Positions 22,124-34,146 of a stretch of 64,000 nt of DNA are shown one piece after another; position 1 is the first letter of the stretch, and every line of letters begins with the position of its first letter. Made by a program: the position numbers and the translations under genes. A model generated the notes under the pieces. The model did not search any database and was not told where the DNA came from. It worked only from the letters and a program-made list of their open reading frames with translations. The stretch spans positions 15,798,003 to 15,862,002 of the forward strand of contig JAJEKV010000030.1 of assembly GCA_021234155.1 (NCBI GenBank), written 5' to 3'. The DNA comes from Isoetes taiwanensis (lineage: Eukaryota > Streptophyta > Lycopodiopsida > Isoetales > Isoetaceae).

Positions 22124-23520
22124 ATGTCTGTCCGAAACTTCACGCCTGAAGAACTTCTTTCCCAGACGGCGTCTCGCTTGGAGCGTCATCAGCGACGGGA
22201 AGTTGTTCGTGATATGTATGGATCTGCTTATGACATTGAGGGAGGCCACATTCGGTCTAGGGCTCAGTCGGCGCCACCCACCCCTCGTGTCATGTCTCGT
22301 CCAAATTCCCCGCCTCAAGCGTGCAAACATTGCTCACAGCCTCAGTCACCTCATCACTATCAGGAGCCCTATCAGGCTCAACCTTCTCAACCTTACTTTC
22401 ATACCCCCGAACATGCCTACATCCATCATTCTTCTGGCCATACGCCTCTGCCTTCACAACCATCATCTCCCCCGGGTGGGCAGGGATATCCACATGTCTC
22501 TTTTGCACCTCCCCAGGAATTTCCCTTCCCCACCTTTACCACCGCTCTTCCTGTTTACAACCTTACCGACCTCAAAACCAATGCTCAGGCACCTTCAGTA
22601 CCTCCCCCGCAGTCACCCCGTCATCAGGGTCCTTCAGGCACCATGCCACCACCAACTCCACCTCAATATAATCCCTATCCAGTTCCTGTCCAGCCAAGCA
22701 CTTTCACCTCTACCTTTCAGACCCTTAAGCTGACTTATCCTACCTTTGACAACACGAAAGGCAAACCCTTAGACCAAAGTGCTCAGGCCCACATGGAAGA
22801 ATTTGAGGCTCTGGCTGTCCTAAATGGTCATGCGCAACCTCAACTGAAATTCCACATCTTTTCCACCACACTGCGTGGCTCCCCTCATCAATGGCTCATG
22901 TCCAACAAAAGCCACTGGAAACAAGTTTGGTCAGAAATGAGAACTGCTTTTCTTTCTCACTATGGGACCACGGATGATGATCAACTTCATCTCAAACAAC
23001 TCAATGACCTTCAACAAGAGCCCACTTGAGTCTCGCCGGGGATTTTGCAGATCGACTTCACATTCTGCTCAGCAAACTCAAGGAGTACCCAACCCAGAGC
23101 CAGATCTTGGTCTGGTTTCTCCAAGGACTTCCTCCAGCTATCCGACTCATGACGGAATACCTGCGCCCGAAGACTTTGGAGCAGGCTATCGACCTTGTCA
23201 ATCACTTTCACCCAATGTTTCTCCCGTGGCGTGGCTCTTCAGAGCTCCCTTTCATTCCACCGTCGGCCATGGTTCCACGATCGTTGTCCAACCTCAACAC
23301 GCAAATCCTTGGTAGCAGATCGGATATGGTGCCATATCTGCAAATATCAAGGCCACTTGGTGAATGAGTGCAACTCCACCAATGGCCCGCCTCATTGTAA
23401 AAGATGCAACATGTGCAATCATGCCACGGAAGAGTGCACTCGCACTCATCCTACACCTTTCCGCAACAAACTGGTTTATCAAGTGCAAACAACACCTCAG
23501 CAACAATCGCAATAATATCG
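22124..23520 (+). pseudogene. Ty3-gypsy gag
   Basis: ATG 22124 follows the primer site by about 30 bp. The first frame (22124-23029) has a Pro/Gln/His-rich linker and then a retrotrans_gag segment (LTYPTFDNTKGKPLDQSAQAHM, SPHQWLMSNKSHWKQVW). It shifts near 23025 into DFADRLHILLSKLKEYP and VWFLQGLPPAIR, and again near 23190 into two zinc knuckles (CHICKYQGHLVNEC, then CKRCNMCNHATEEC). A third knuckle follows in the pol frame. Gag forms the particle and binds RNA. Confidence 0.85.
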
Positions 23521-25243
23521 GCCCACCACAAAGAAGAACCCAATCAACTCTATCAGCAACAGGAGCAACAACGGGGACCCAACACACGTCCTCCTTTTGA
23601 CCCTTCTAAAGCTCAGTGTTATCACTGTCAAGAATGGGGTCACACCACCACGGCGTGTCCTCAACTTCCACAAGTTCAGGTGCAGCTTCCTGGCACCAAT
23701 CAGACCACATCGGTCCGCCTCACGGCTTACCAACTCTGGATTGCCAACGGCAAACAAGGCCCGCGTCCTGTTCTTCGGAAGCCACCTCGCGCCAAAGAAT
23801 CACGCTATCAACCAGCTCCTGCCAATCAACCTCAGATGGATCAACAAGCACAGGAAGAAATTTTTCAGGCTCTTAATCCTCCAGTCCAGCCGTCAAATTG
23901 GGTTGGTTTGGTTTCACGCCAGACCAGGGCGTCACGCCCCTTAACCATTATTCCTAATGGCACGCAACCTGCTTTTGCAGTCGACACCATTCCTCATGAA
24001 GAGGAAAAAAAGGTTCACTTTGCACCTGACTTGGAGAAACTCATGCCGCATGTCATGCCTAAAGTTCGCCAAAGCATTTTGAACCTCATGCAAGCCGGCT
24101 TTGAAGGCCGCACGTTGGCTAATGTTCATGCCACCACCAGAGCTCAACAACGACAAGATCCACCTTCCACATCTCAACCTCCATGCTCTCAGACATATCC
24201 CAATATTGCTGCTGAGGTTGACCTACTCAAAGAAGTTGCTGCTTCGCTACCACGCACTCCGGCACCTGTGGATCCAGCAGATCCTTTTTCTCATGTGCCT
24301 CTGGAACTCCAAGAGGAGCTAGCAAAAATCAAAATTCCCTTAAGTTTAGCAACAATTTTGAAACTCTGTCTTGCTCTCAAGGACCAGTTACCACTCCCGA
24401 CTGTTTTGGTTGGGGCTGTTGCTACCTCTACACCCACGGTACATGCCACGGTGGGCAATCAACAAGTCAATCATGTTCAAATTGACGGAGGTAGCGCGGT
24501 CAATCTCATCACGGATAAACTCCGCAAACAAATGGGCATCAAACAACTCTATCGTGCCCCATATGACATCAAATTGGCTAATGGCCATATCACGCGACCT
24601 CAAGGCGTCACGCCTCTTCTTCACATCAACATTGGTGATCTCCGATTCCCCTTGGAATTTGGTGTTTGGAAGGCTGGAGAAGATCCAGGTGATTATGAAA
24701 TGTTGGTCGATTGGACCTTTTCTCTCCGCCAGCCAAGAGTATCCATTTATGGGCCCACGGATCGCTTAGTCATCACCGATGGTCACCTCAATGCCACCAT
24801 GGACTTGGAAACAAGCAAGATCATTTCCGTTGACCATCTTTGAACCCTCTCTCTCGACCACAATGCATTCTCGAGGGGCCTCCGAATATCTATCATGTTC
24901 AGGCTCCACCTGCGAGTCTGCCTCTGTCATCCTACCCCGAATATGCTGATCCTTGGGGAGAAATGACTCTTGATCAGGACCAGGCTGTGGCTGCTTTGCT
25001 TGACCCTTACCTGGCTCCTTGCAATCGAATCCAATGTGTTGATCACTTTTCAGATGCTGAACCTCCTGCAGCTCCTGTAGATGTACACGCTGTCATGAAG
25101 CAACCTCTGCTTGATGAAACTCAGCAACCTCTCTTTTTCACCACGCAGAGTGCCACGCATCCTGTCATGTTACAACCTCCTGCTCATATTGTCCAAGACA
25201 TGGAAGTTATCCCACATATTCAGACTCCTGAAGTCGAGATTGT
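23404..25243 (+). pseudogene. Ty3-gypsy nucleocapsid knuckle, aspartic protease and start of RT
   Basis: The 479-codon frame to 24843 contains a CCHC knuckle (CYHCQEWGHTTTAC, about 23617) and an aspartic protease whose active site reads DGGSAVNLI (Asp codon at 24484). After a stop at 24841 a second frame (24840 on) carries the PR-RT linker. It is cut at 25243, where the CACTA element starts. The protease would process gag-pol in the particle. Confidence 0.82.
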
Positions 25244-25257
25244 CACTACCACCCCAA
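25244..25257 (+). repeat. CACTA left terminal inverted repeat
   Basis: CACTACCACCCCAA, preceded by TSD TGT at 25241-25243. It is a perfect inverted match to 36733-36746. Confidence 0.9.
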
Positions 25258-25264
25258 TTCTGGG

Positions 25265-27025
25265 ACCACACCTAAAAACAACAGTAACAAAAATACAACA
25301 TGTCGTTGTTCCAAAAAATCTACATGTGGTTATGTGGAGGTGTGGTTTATTAAGGAGGCGGTGTAGTTTTTTTTATGGAGCTATAGTTTTTTTTTTTTTG
25401 AAGGTGTGGTCTTTTTTTGAGGTGTCGTTTTTTTTAAAGAAGTGTTGCTTATTTTTTTGAGGGGGTGTTGTTTTTAAGAAGGTGTTGTTTTTTGAGGTGT
25501 AGTTTATAACTAGGTGTAGTTTTTAAGAGTCGTTTTTTATGGAAGTATAGTTTTTTGAAGTGTGGTCTATAAGGAGGTATAGTTTTTAAGTGGTTGTTTT
25601 TTAAGGAAGTATGGTTTTCTGAAGTGGTATAATTTTTTTTTAATCGAGGTGTTGTTTTTTGAGGTGTCGTTTATAAGTGGGTGTAGTTTTTAAATAGCTG
25701 TTTTTTAAAGAAGTATGGTTTTTTGAAGTGTGGTTTATAAGCGGGTGTAGTTTTTAAGTGGCTGTTTTTTAATGAAATATGGTTTTCTGAAGTGGTGTAG
25801 TTTATAACTAGGTGTAGTGTTTAAGAAGCTATTTTTAAGGAAATATGATTTTTTTTTGTGTGGTTTATATAACTAGGTATAGTTTTTACGTAGCTATTTT
25901 TTAAAGTAAGTATGGTTTTTTGATGTGTGGTTTTTAGTGTAGTTTTTAAGTGGTTTTTTTTTTACAGAAGTGTGATTTTCTGAAGTGGCGTAGTTTTTAC
26001 GCAGCTATTTCTTAAGGAAGTATGGTTTTTTTGAGGATATTTCTTAAGCAAAGCTCCACCACCTGGAATATTGTTTGTGTGCTCAACTTTGGGAATGTAT
26101 AGTATTGTTTTACATTCGTGAAAAATAACTTCAACGGTTAGATCCAACCACTACAAGAGAATGAGCATCACACTAACCCCAAATTTCGCTCTATGTGCCC
26201 GGGGGATTCACATGTTTTGGGCGTACAAACCATGTGAGTTATACTTGAGGGGTTTTTTTACCATTTTACGTAGGCATACGTACCATACTAGGGGTTTTTT
26301 AACCACTATTTGGGGTAAACCATATACTTAAAGGGGTTAAAATAGCTTTCATAAGTCAGTATACTAGGGGGTTTTTTACTACCCCCTGAACGCAGATGGC
26401 ATATCCCCTTTGTTATAAGTGAATCCCCCGGGTCTATGTGTAGTTTTTCGCTGTCTTTTTTTGAAGAAAAACAACACTTAAAGCCCACCTGTTGTATTGT
26501 TCCGAAAATGCTAGAAACAACGTGTAGTTTTTGGCTAAAAAGTCTATGCATAGAAAATTGACAGCCTTTTGAAAAAAAATCAATGCATTGTTTTTAGGTG
26601 TTGTTTTTTTTTTTTTGTTTTTTATTAAAAAAATAACATGTGTTTTTACAGAATATCAACATATGGTTTTTGAAGATACTAGTTGTTTTTACTAAAAAAT
26701 CAACATGTGGTTTAACAGAATATCCACGTGAATAGTAGTTGTTTTCAAGTGTTGTTTTTACTATATAATAACATAGTTTAGAAAAATATCCACATGTAGA
26801 AAGGTGTAGTTTTTAAGTGTAGTTATTACAGGTAGAAAACTTGTGTGGTTTTTTAGGGTACAAATTTGGTTTCTATATATTGTTTTTAAGCAACCTACCA
26901 TTGTTTCCTTCAAAAATATATATGCTTTTAAGCAATCTAACGTTGTTTTTTTAAATTACTAACGTTGTTTCCTTAAAAAAGAGATATGCTTTTTTTTTTT
27001 TTTTTTTTTTAATTTCCTAACATTG
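25265..27025 (+). repeat. Left subterminal repeat array of the CACTA element
   Basis: Dozens of diverged copies of (G)GTGTAGTTTTTAAG, GTGTTGTTTTT and AAGTATGGTTTTTTGAAGTG. These occupy the left 1.8 kb except for the MITE region (about 26040-26440). Such arrays are the transposase-accessory-protein binding regions in Spm-type elements. Confidence 0.75.
26198..26432. mobile_element. 235-bp MITE with 14-bp TIR and 8-bp TSD
   Basis: The TIR CCCGGGGGATTCAC (26198-26211) is inverted at 26419-26432. TCTATGTG is duplicated directly outside both ends (26190-26197 and 26433-26440). The 8-bp TSD suggests the hAT superfamily, although the TIR does not begin with the usual C/TAGGG. It is non-coding and nested in the CACTA left arm. 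Confidence 0.75.
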
Positions 27026-28012
27026 TTTCGTTCAAAAACCAAACCTATTCCTTTTATCTTTGGGGATTGTATTTGTTGTCAATTTTAGCTCTTATTCAAT
27101 AGTCAAGACATTCATATATTTTGAATATTTCAATTTTGATTGTAAACTAAGGTATATTGTGAATATTTTGAATTCTTCATAGTAAAACAAAGGCATTGAG
27201 ACAAATAATATGATCATCCTTATTGAATGAAAGAAACGTAAGGAAATAAAATACAAATCATTCAAACCATTCTCGTTTTTGTCTTTATTATTCAACCACT
27301 TTGGACCTCTAAAAGATCAGATTTGCAACATTTTACAAGATTCCGGATGTATGATAATCTTCCGATTTTGCAATGGCCTTTGAAACTCATTAACCGATCT
27401 TGAAGGGTCATTACCGTAAAATCATCGAGATGCCATGAACATGGTGGAGGCCTTCACAGAGGGACATTGAGATTGAAATAAGTCTTAGAAATAACAATCG
27501 TCCAAATTTTTTCGGCCGGCATTTCATTTCGGCAGAAAGCACCGCAAGGCATGAAATTAGCGGTGCAAAGAACACAAAAGCAAAGCAAAACCAATACAAA
27601 AATTCAGAGCGCACCTTGGTAGTGGTCGGCCGCTGAAGGAGTTGCAGAGAAAGCAATGGCATCCTGGTTGGCCAGTGAAGTGGTCGCCTCTTCTCATTCT
27701 TCCTTTTAACAAAACAGGTAAGGCATTCAAATGCTGATGATCCTGAGATTAAAGACGACATCAGCTCCAACGAACTGGAAAATAACACAAATGGAGCTTC
27801 AAGTAGGGTCGATTTGCCGGATTTGCACGCTTGAGCTTCAAGTTGGGTCGGAAGCCCTCATTGCTTTCTTTTTCTCGCATTCCTTGAAGGACAAGCAAAG
27901 CCCAAGCTCCTTGGGAATCAAATCCCGCCGAAATGCCGCCGGCTGTTTTTAGGGTAAAACTAGAATGGAAAAAACCTGTTTGCCATCGCCAGCATGCCAT
28001 AGCCCGTCTGCC

Positions 28013-28085
28013 GGATCTGCCATCGCCATGGCCAGTCGGAACTACCATCGCCATAGCCAGCCGGAACGACCATCGCCATAGCCTG
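28013..28085 (+). repeat. Short tandem repeat, about 26-bp unit, three copies
   Basis: ACCATCGCCATAGCCAGCCGG-like units repeat three times with small changes. They lie inside the CACTA interior, and the adjacent AAACC..GCCATCGCC sequence is related. Confidence 0.5.
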
Positions 28086-28702
28086 CTCTGCTACCGCATA
28101 ATGCCATAGCCTGCAGAGAAAGAAACACAAGATGCACAATGGCCGGATAATCTCGGATTTCAATCTCAGCCCTTCATTTTAGTAGCCAGTAATCATAGGA
28201 CTAGGATCAACATCTATACCATTCATCTTTGAGTTAATCTGAACCGCTAAATAAAGACCAATAAGATCTAAGGACTCGGATCAAGATCTGTGCCGTTTAT
28301 CTCGGCCTTTGACAAAAAATCACGCGTATATAAAATATTATTTTATTTTCCACGCCTAGCAAATACCCCTGTATTTTCACAAATTGTTAAAATGCCCCTG
28401 TCTGCTAAGAATACCCATGTTTTGCCCCTGAGACAAATTATTAAAATGCCCCTGTCTAAGTGCAACCTTTTGTATTTTTTTTTAAGTTTTAACCATTGTT
28501 AAACCATTAAATTATCACGTATAAACAATGGATACACCAAAATGTGCAAATACGTGCACATGCCAGTGGTTCGATCAAGCCCAAGCCTGAACCTAATAAG
28601 CTCCAATGAACGAAGCACATGCAGCTAAATCATATGCAGCCATAACCCAACATCAAGAAACCAGCAGCTAGCTGCTGCCACTGTACATATTTGAAAAGGC
28701 AA

Positions 28703-29255
28703 GCCAACATGCCACCTAGGCTCAAACATGCCAAGGTGGCTCAAACATGCCAAGATGGCTCCAACATGCCACCTAGGCTCCAACATGCCAAGGTGGCTCA
28801 AAAATGCCAAGGTGGCTCAAACATGCCAAGGTGGCCACCTAGGTTCCAACATGCCACTTAGGCTCAAACACGCCATCTAGGCTCAACATGTCAAGGTGGA
28901 GCCCTCAAACACGCCATCTAGGCTCAAACACGCCACCTAGGCTCCAACATGCCTAGGTGGCTTAACCATGCCACCTAGGCTCGAACGTGCCTAGGTGGCT
29001 CAAACATGCCACCTAGGCTCCAACATGAAAAGGTGGCTCTTACATGCCACCTAGGCTCCAACATGCCAAGGCGGCTCAAACATGCCACGTGGGCTCCAAA
29101 ATGCCACCTAGGCTCCAACATGCCGAGGTGGCTCAAACATGCCACCTAGGCTCCAACACGCCACCTAGGCTCCAACATGCCAAGCTGGCTCAACCATGCC
29201 ACGTGGGCTCCAACATGCCAAGGTGGCTTAAACACGCCACCTAGGCTCCAACCGT
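28703..29255. repeat. 19-bp minisatellite, about 29 copies
   Basis: The unit is AACATGCCACCTAGGCTCC, alternating with the variant AACATGCCAAGGTGGCTCA. The GCCACCTAGGC core of one variant is close to the inverse complement of GCCAAGGTGGC in the other, so neighbouring units can pair. Because 19 is not a multiple of 3, both strands give periodic peptide-like frames that are not genes. Confidence 0.85.
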
Positions 29256-29748
29256 AATGATTGGATTGCATGTATGTTAAAAAATGGTGCTGCACGTAGT
29301 TATCTGCAACCTAGTTATCTGTAAAAACAACCACGTTTCGACCTCTGAAACGTAAACCCTATGTGGTGCTAGGTTATTGTAGGGTTTACGTTATGGAGAT
29401 CGAGTTTTGGTCGTTTGCACTTGGGACATGGTCGAGAAGTTGCAGTTGAAGACGCAAAGCAATAGGAACTGACGGACATGGGTTTGGATCTATTTTCCTC
29501 CCATTGTGGCAATTAGAAATCAAGAGCTAATTGTATACAGATTGTCTTGAATAGAAGTGCTCAAAAGAGTTGGAATTATTGACCTTGTCATAATTTCTAA
29601 TGCATTCTAAAAACTTTACTCATGTGGCCTCTCCCATGGCCACTAAATCATTGTGGGATACGCGTATATAAGGTGACACTTCTCAGGTGTGTTAGTTCAT
29701 ATGCATGCTTTTATATGGATATGGTGTGTTAGAACCTCCACGTTGTTT

Positions 29749-29840
29749 AAGAATAGAATAGAATAGAATAGAACATAATAGATTTTTTATCGTTCACGGA
29801 GACAAATTGGCCTATGGGATCCAAACAAAAAAGAGCAAAG
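29749..29840 (-). mobile_element. LINE 3' end fragment with (TATTC)n tail, minus strand
   Basis: On the plus strand, four GAATA units (about 29752-29772) precede ATCGTTCACGGAGACAAATTGGCCTATGGGATCC. Reversed, this is the GGCC..GTCTCCGTGGACGTT end plus simple-repeat tail seen in other LINE copies here. Only the very 3' end is present. Confidence 0.6.
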
Positions 29841-29989
29841 CAGTTTATTACATTCATTTGTCAGGATTTAAGGCAACCAATCTTTATCCAAATGTATGCA
29901 AAAAGGCATCAATTACATGAGGATCCCTAAAGCAAAATGAGGTAGTTGCACCTCGGATCCGAAATATCTCGAGTGCGTTGATCTTGTTC

Positions 29990-30760
29990 AAATGATTTTT
30001 GGAGGAGAACCAGCGAAAAGTTGTAGTGAAATGTATGAAAAATTTTGGTTCAATTTGGATCTGAAATGTCTGAGAAAATTGAGTTCAAAGTTGGAGGAAA
30101 ATTTGGCCAGTGCACTACCTTGGAACAAAACAATGTCTGCACACTCAAATGATGATATCTCGAGTTTAACTAAACAATTTTGCATGAATTTTAAAAGACT
30201 ATCGAGAGAAAAGTTGTAGGAACATGTGGGAAAAAACTTTTGCCTAATTTGGAACTGGGATGATGGAGAAAAACGAGTTTAAAGTGGATCCGAAATTTTG
30301 TCAGTGAACTGTCACAGAAAATCAGCAAGTAGTTTTTGGATCATCAAGTAGTTTTTTGCACAACTTCAACTAACACACAGTTTAAATATGTCCTAATATA
30401 ATGTTGACCCTCAACCTGGCTGGCTTAACAATCAAACACAAGAAGCCAACTTGAAACTATGCTCAAATTGGGGTTAGAACCTCCAGATCACTTAAGGCAA
30501 TCAATCTATACAAGAAAATTTCAATAGGATAGCTCAAAAGTTCATATGTTCATACCTTTCCCATTTCTAGAAAATGGTAGCAAAGACTCAAATCGAGGTG
30601 GCATGCGGAGATAAATTGATTCTTGATTATTGATTACTCACACTGATAGAGAAAAGTTGTTGGAAAGCAATGGTGAAAACTTTGGCCAATTCTGAGCTCA
30701 GATCTCTGAGATATTCGAGTTCAAAGTCGGTGCAAAATTTGGTCAATGAAAGCCAAAATA
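29990..30760 (-). repeat. Three diverged ~105-bp modules with a shared coding-like peptide on the minus strand
   Basis: Modules at about 30010-30115, 30196-30310 and 30640-30755 share AGAAAAGTTGT, TTTGG and GAGTTCAAAGT words. Translated on the minus strand, two give similar peptides (KFCTDFELEYLRDLSSEL and KFSSNFELNFLRHFRSKL, each followed by a LQLF/QQLF segment). The third has a stop. The origin is unknown. Confidence 0.5.
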
Positions 30761-33219
30761 AATGTGGATTTTGAGTTGCTAATGGAGTTTTTGAGAAATT
30801 CCAAAGCTGAGGTGTGCCAAAAGGAGTTGTGATATGGGGCAAGTGGTCAAATTTGTGCAATCGATTTGCAAAACACAAGTCAAGAATAGTCTCAAACAAC
30901 ATGCAAATGTCTGCAATATGAGTTTGGACTAGTTTATTTTGAAAATTTTGAAGCATATAAGTACGAATGGTTGCTATGAGAGATTGCAAAATTTGTTCTT
31001 TGCAAAAATTCATGGCATGTGTATGATGAGGTGGTAAAGATGAGTGCTGAGGTGGCAAAAGATGAACGGGTGGAAAAGCAAAGAATTTGCCTAGAGAACT
31101 ATGGTGACATGGCATTCCTTTGGATAGTGTGCTATGTGGCATGATGACTAAGCATTTATGCACTTTAGATAGAAAATGACTAGGTCAATTAAAAGAAAAG
31201 GGAGATTTCTTTAGTGTAATAAGTAGGTAATAGTGGCAAGCAAGGTGATGTGGCACTGGAAATGATGAGGTGCCATAAGAGAGAGAAACCAAACTTCTTT
31301 CTTTTTGAAAATGTGACTTTTACAAAAGTTATAGGTGATGACATGGCATGAGCATGCGAGATGGCAACTATGAGTGACATGGCAAAAGATGAAGGGATAG
31401 AAAATGAAGAATTTGCCTCGGCAATTTGCAACTTGTTAGAAGAAGCATATTCACCTACTAGATTTGGGACCCCTAGATTTTGTGGAGAATAACCCCCACT
31501 GGGACCCCCTTCCCCGAGTGAAGTTATTTTGCTGCATATCATAGCATTGTTAGTATTGGTTACGTATCTCATAAACCAATTGGTTTTGGTTATTCCTCCT
31601 CTTCTTGTTAGAATGAGTCTTTTAAGTGCACAAATAATAGCATAGGCTAGGTTCGGAAAATGGGTCATCCAAAAAATTTAGTGGTCCTTGTTGCCTTTCA
31701 CCCCCTAGACCCATAAGCATTATAAATGGGATCCTATGCAATCACATAATATGCTATCATAGTAGCTTGTTATAAAATAATTTTGAAATTCTCTTTAGTA
31801 TTGCTTAGGACATGGATGTCAGGTTTTGATGATTTCTCTACACTCTTCTTATTATGCATACGTGATGCTTTCGAGAAGCTTGATATTCAGCACGTTGTGA
31901 ATTCAATATTGAAACATGAGGTAACCAGGATTTTTCATGGAAACTTAGTAATATCTCATATGGGTTAGTATTTCACGGGTTCTGACATCCATTGTCATGT
32001 CCAATAGCCTTGTTATGGATGGCTAGTGGTGACTCTCGCCTTATTTGCTTTGTGCAGATTGTTAGGGTTTTCTATTCCCCTCAAATTATTCAATTTGTCA
32101 CTAAACTTGTTGCATACATGTTTATTATTTGCTCTTTTTATATGTGCCTTCTTCTATAGTTATTAGAAGTCATGTGGCTCTAGATACCACAACCATCTTA
32201 TAGAATGTATAGATTTACATGAAGGGCTCAGAAGGCTAATGCATCATTCTTGTTTGGTACGATTCAAGATCAACAATTGCATTAACTCCCTTTGTCGCAC
32301 CTTGAAACCCCTCAGATTTGAATTGTGCTTGTCCTTTGATAGTTTATATGGTAGGCCCCGACACCCATCTTGGGTTCATGTCATATTTCGTGTAGCATTC
32401 CATGATTTGTATTTTCTCTAACAAATAGATTAAATAGTAAAAGCTTATGAGTTTGACGGAAGTGGGCGGTTCAAATTGAATCTGGGTTTTGAAGGTCTCA
32501 TGAAGTCCCCGTGTATCGCCTCTCACCTTCAAGTAAAATCAATTTAAAGTCGAGGATGCGTAATTGCTATATAACTAGTAGAGCCAGAGAGATTATGTCC
32601 TATATCCTGTTGATTAGATTAAGGCATTTCAATATTAATGCAAAGAAGCTAGATTATGCAACAGGAAAGCCTAAATGGTCAAGCAAATTTGAAATGTAAA
32701 AAGAGTACCCGTGGAGCAAGATGACCCGTGACTCCTATTTTGAATTGAAATGTGAGAATTCCTTCGAAAATTTGTCAGATTAGACCTGCTTAGATGAAAA
32801 AACGGATTCTAAACCAAAGCAGCCTGTTACCTTCCACGGTAAGAAATGAATGGTTTGTTTTGTGGGTCATTGGGGCTATGCAGACGGTGAGAGAGGCCGT
32901 TGATGGAACTAAATCTTGGGAATAAGCCCATAACACTGTGTTTTTCTAGCTTGATACTAATGCATCCCAAGTTGCCCTTGATTGCTCTGTTTTCCACTTC
33001 AATCTGCTCTTGTGGGGCACTTTAATTACCCATCTGCTGCAATTAAGGCCATGTTTGCCTCTCAATCAAACAAATCCAACCATGTTTGCATTCAAACGAG
33101 AGCATATTAACAAACATTAAGATCTTTGCTCTTTTCGGGAGGAAGAACGGGAAAAAAACGAAGGCTGTCGGAAATGGAAGGAATTGGAGCTTGGGAGCGC
33201 AAGGGATAGCTATGGTCAA

Positions 33220-33462
33220 TTAGAAGGCAGACGATGCTCCTGACACACCAACACCTAAGCCCCATACAAGAATCGCGAGATTTTTAGGATTTCTCAACCA
33301 GTTGGCTGCAAAGCTCTTGACAATTTCCCAGTTCACTCTGCCCACGCCAGGAAGATTGACGCCATGTCTACATCCAGTTTCAGTATTGGGAGTTTGACAA
33401 GAAATTTCATCTCTTGCTTCTGCAAAATTCTTAAAACTTAGGGGGGAAAACAACATTCCCAT
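33220..33462 (-). CDS. 80-aa ORF with C-terminal hydrophobic segment, possibly captured host sequence
   Basis: An ATG at 33462 (minus) opens 80 codons ending at a TAA. The C-terminal 20 residues (NLAILVWGLGVGVSGASSAF) form one plausible membrane-spanning helix, preceded by WEIVKSFAANWLRNPK. Codon use and amino-acid composition look coding, unlike the flanks. I do not recognise the family. The location inside a CACTA element suggests a captured gene or exon, since CACTA elements often carry host fragments. No RT, transposase or other element motif is present. Confidence 0.35.
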   Translation of the reverse strand: MGMLFSPLSFKNFAEARDEISCQTPNTETGCRHGVNLPGVGRVNWEIVKSFAANWLRNPKNLAILVWGLGVGVSGASSAF

Positions 33463-33504
33463 GATTGTAGAAGATATTACAGACGCCCGTGCTGCTGCCC
33501 GCTG

Positions 33505-33710
33505 ATGCCGGCCTCGCCAATGCCTCTGTCATCCCAAATGAATCTTGGCCGTCTAAGTGTCACTAAGTCTCACAAAACCCTAAAAAAGCACAATCAATCA
33601 CAACCGCCTATACAGAATTTTCTATGGCATATTATACTTAAAATAAATCAAAACCTTCTATACGTCACTCCACCCTCCAACAAGAGGGTTGCCCCCTACG
33701 GGCAACCCAA
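33505..33710 (+). repeat. Dispersed ~200-bp repeat ending in a double hairpin (copy 1)
   Basis: It is similar along its length to 53385-53585 (CAAAACCCTAAAAAA, ATTCTATGGCATATTAT, CGTCACTCCACCCTCCAACAAGAGGG). It ends with GGGTTGCCC-CCTAC-GGGCAACCC (33686-33708), overlapping a second hairpin CCCTC/GAGGG, then an A-rich stretch. It may be a SINE or other short mobile element. I see no clear pol III boxes. Confidence 0.65.
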
Positions 33711-34146
33711 AAAAGGGGAAGAAGTTTCACTTATAATAACCGTGATGAATTTACACCGTGTTTGTAATTATTTGATGTTATACATGTATTGCTATAAATC
33801 TTTAGGCATGGTAAATTTGTGTTTAGTTTAAAGGATTTATGGCCGTTCATATCAAAACATAATCAAGGGCTCAGATTTGGATCCAAGCCCTTCAATCTGA
33901 TTGGTCCTTTTGTTTTTTTGAGTTTTCGATGGAACATGTTATGGCGGGAGACGGAAAGCCCCTTTGTCGCTTCTATTCTGATTCGATCATCTTCCTCCTT
34001 CCCGCTTTGCCGCTTCTATCCCTCTTCTTCCGATCTTCTATGTTCAGATGCGTGCCAAAGCATAGTGTGATACCAGTTATTCAGGGATTGGGTAATGCAT
34101 TTTTGCCAATTCTGAGGTAGAAGCTTCAGATTGAATAAGGGAAAAC

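Noticed and set aside
28625-29244. Repetitive peptide frames (LSHLGMLEPRWHVG type)
   Set aside because: They come from the 19-bp minisatellite; the frame changes with the unit length and there is no start context or flanking domain.
28703-29255. CRISPR-like regular short repeat
   Set aside because: Units are directly abutting 19-mers with no unique spacers, in a plant nuclear context.
31189-31668. 159-codon minus-strand frame in the CACTA interior
   Set aside because: Composition follows the AT-rich background and no conserved segment is visible; the adjacent 30627-31163 frame is kept only as part of the diverged modules.
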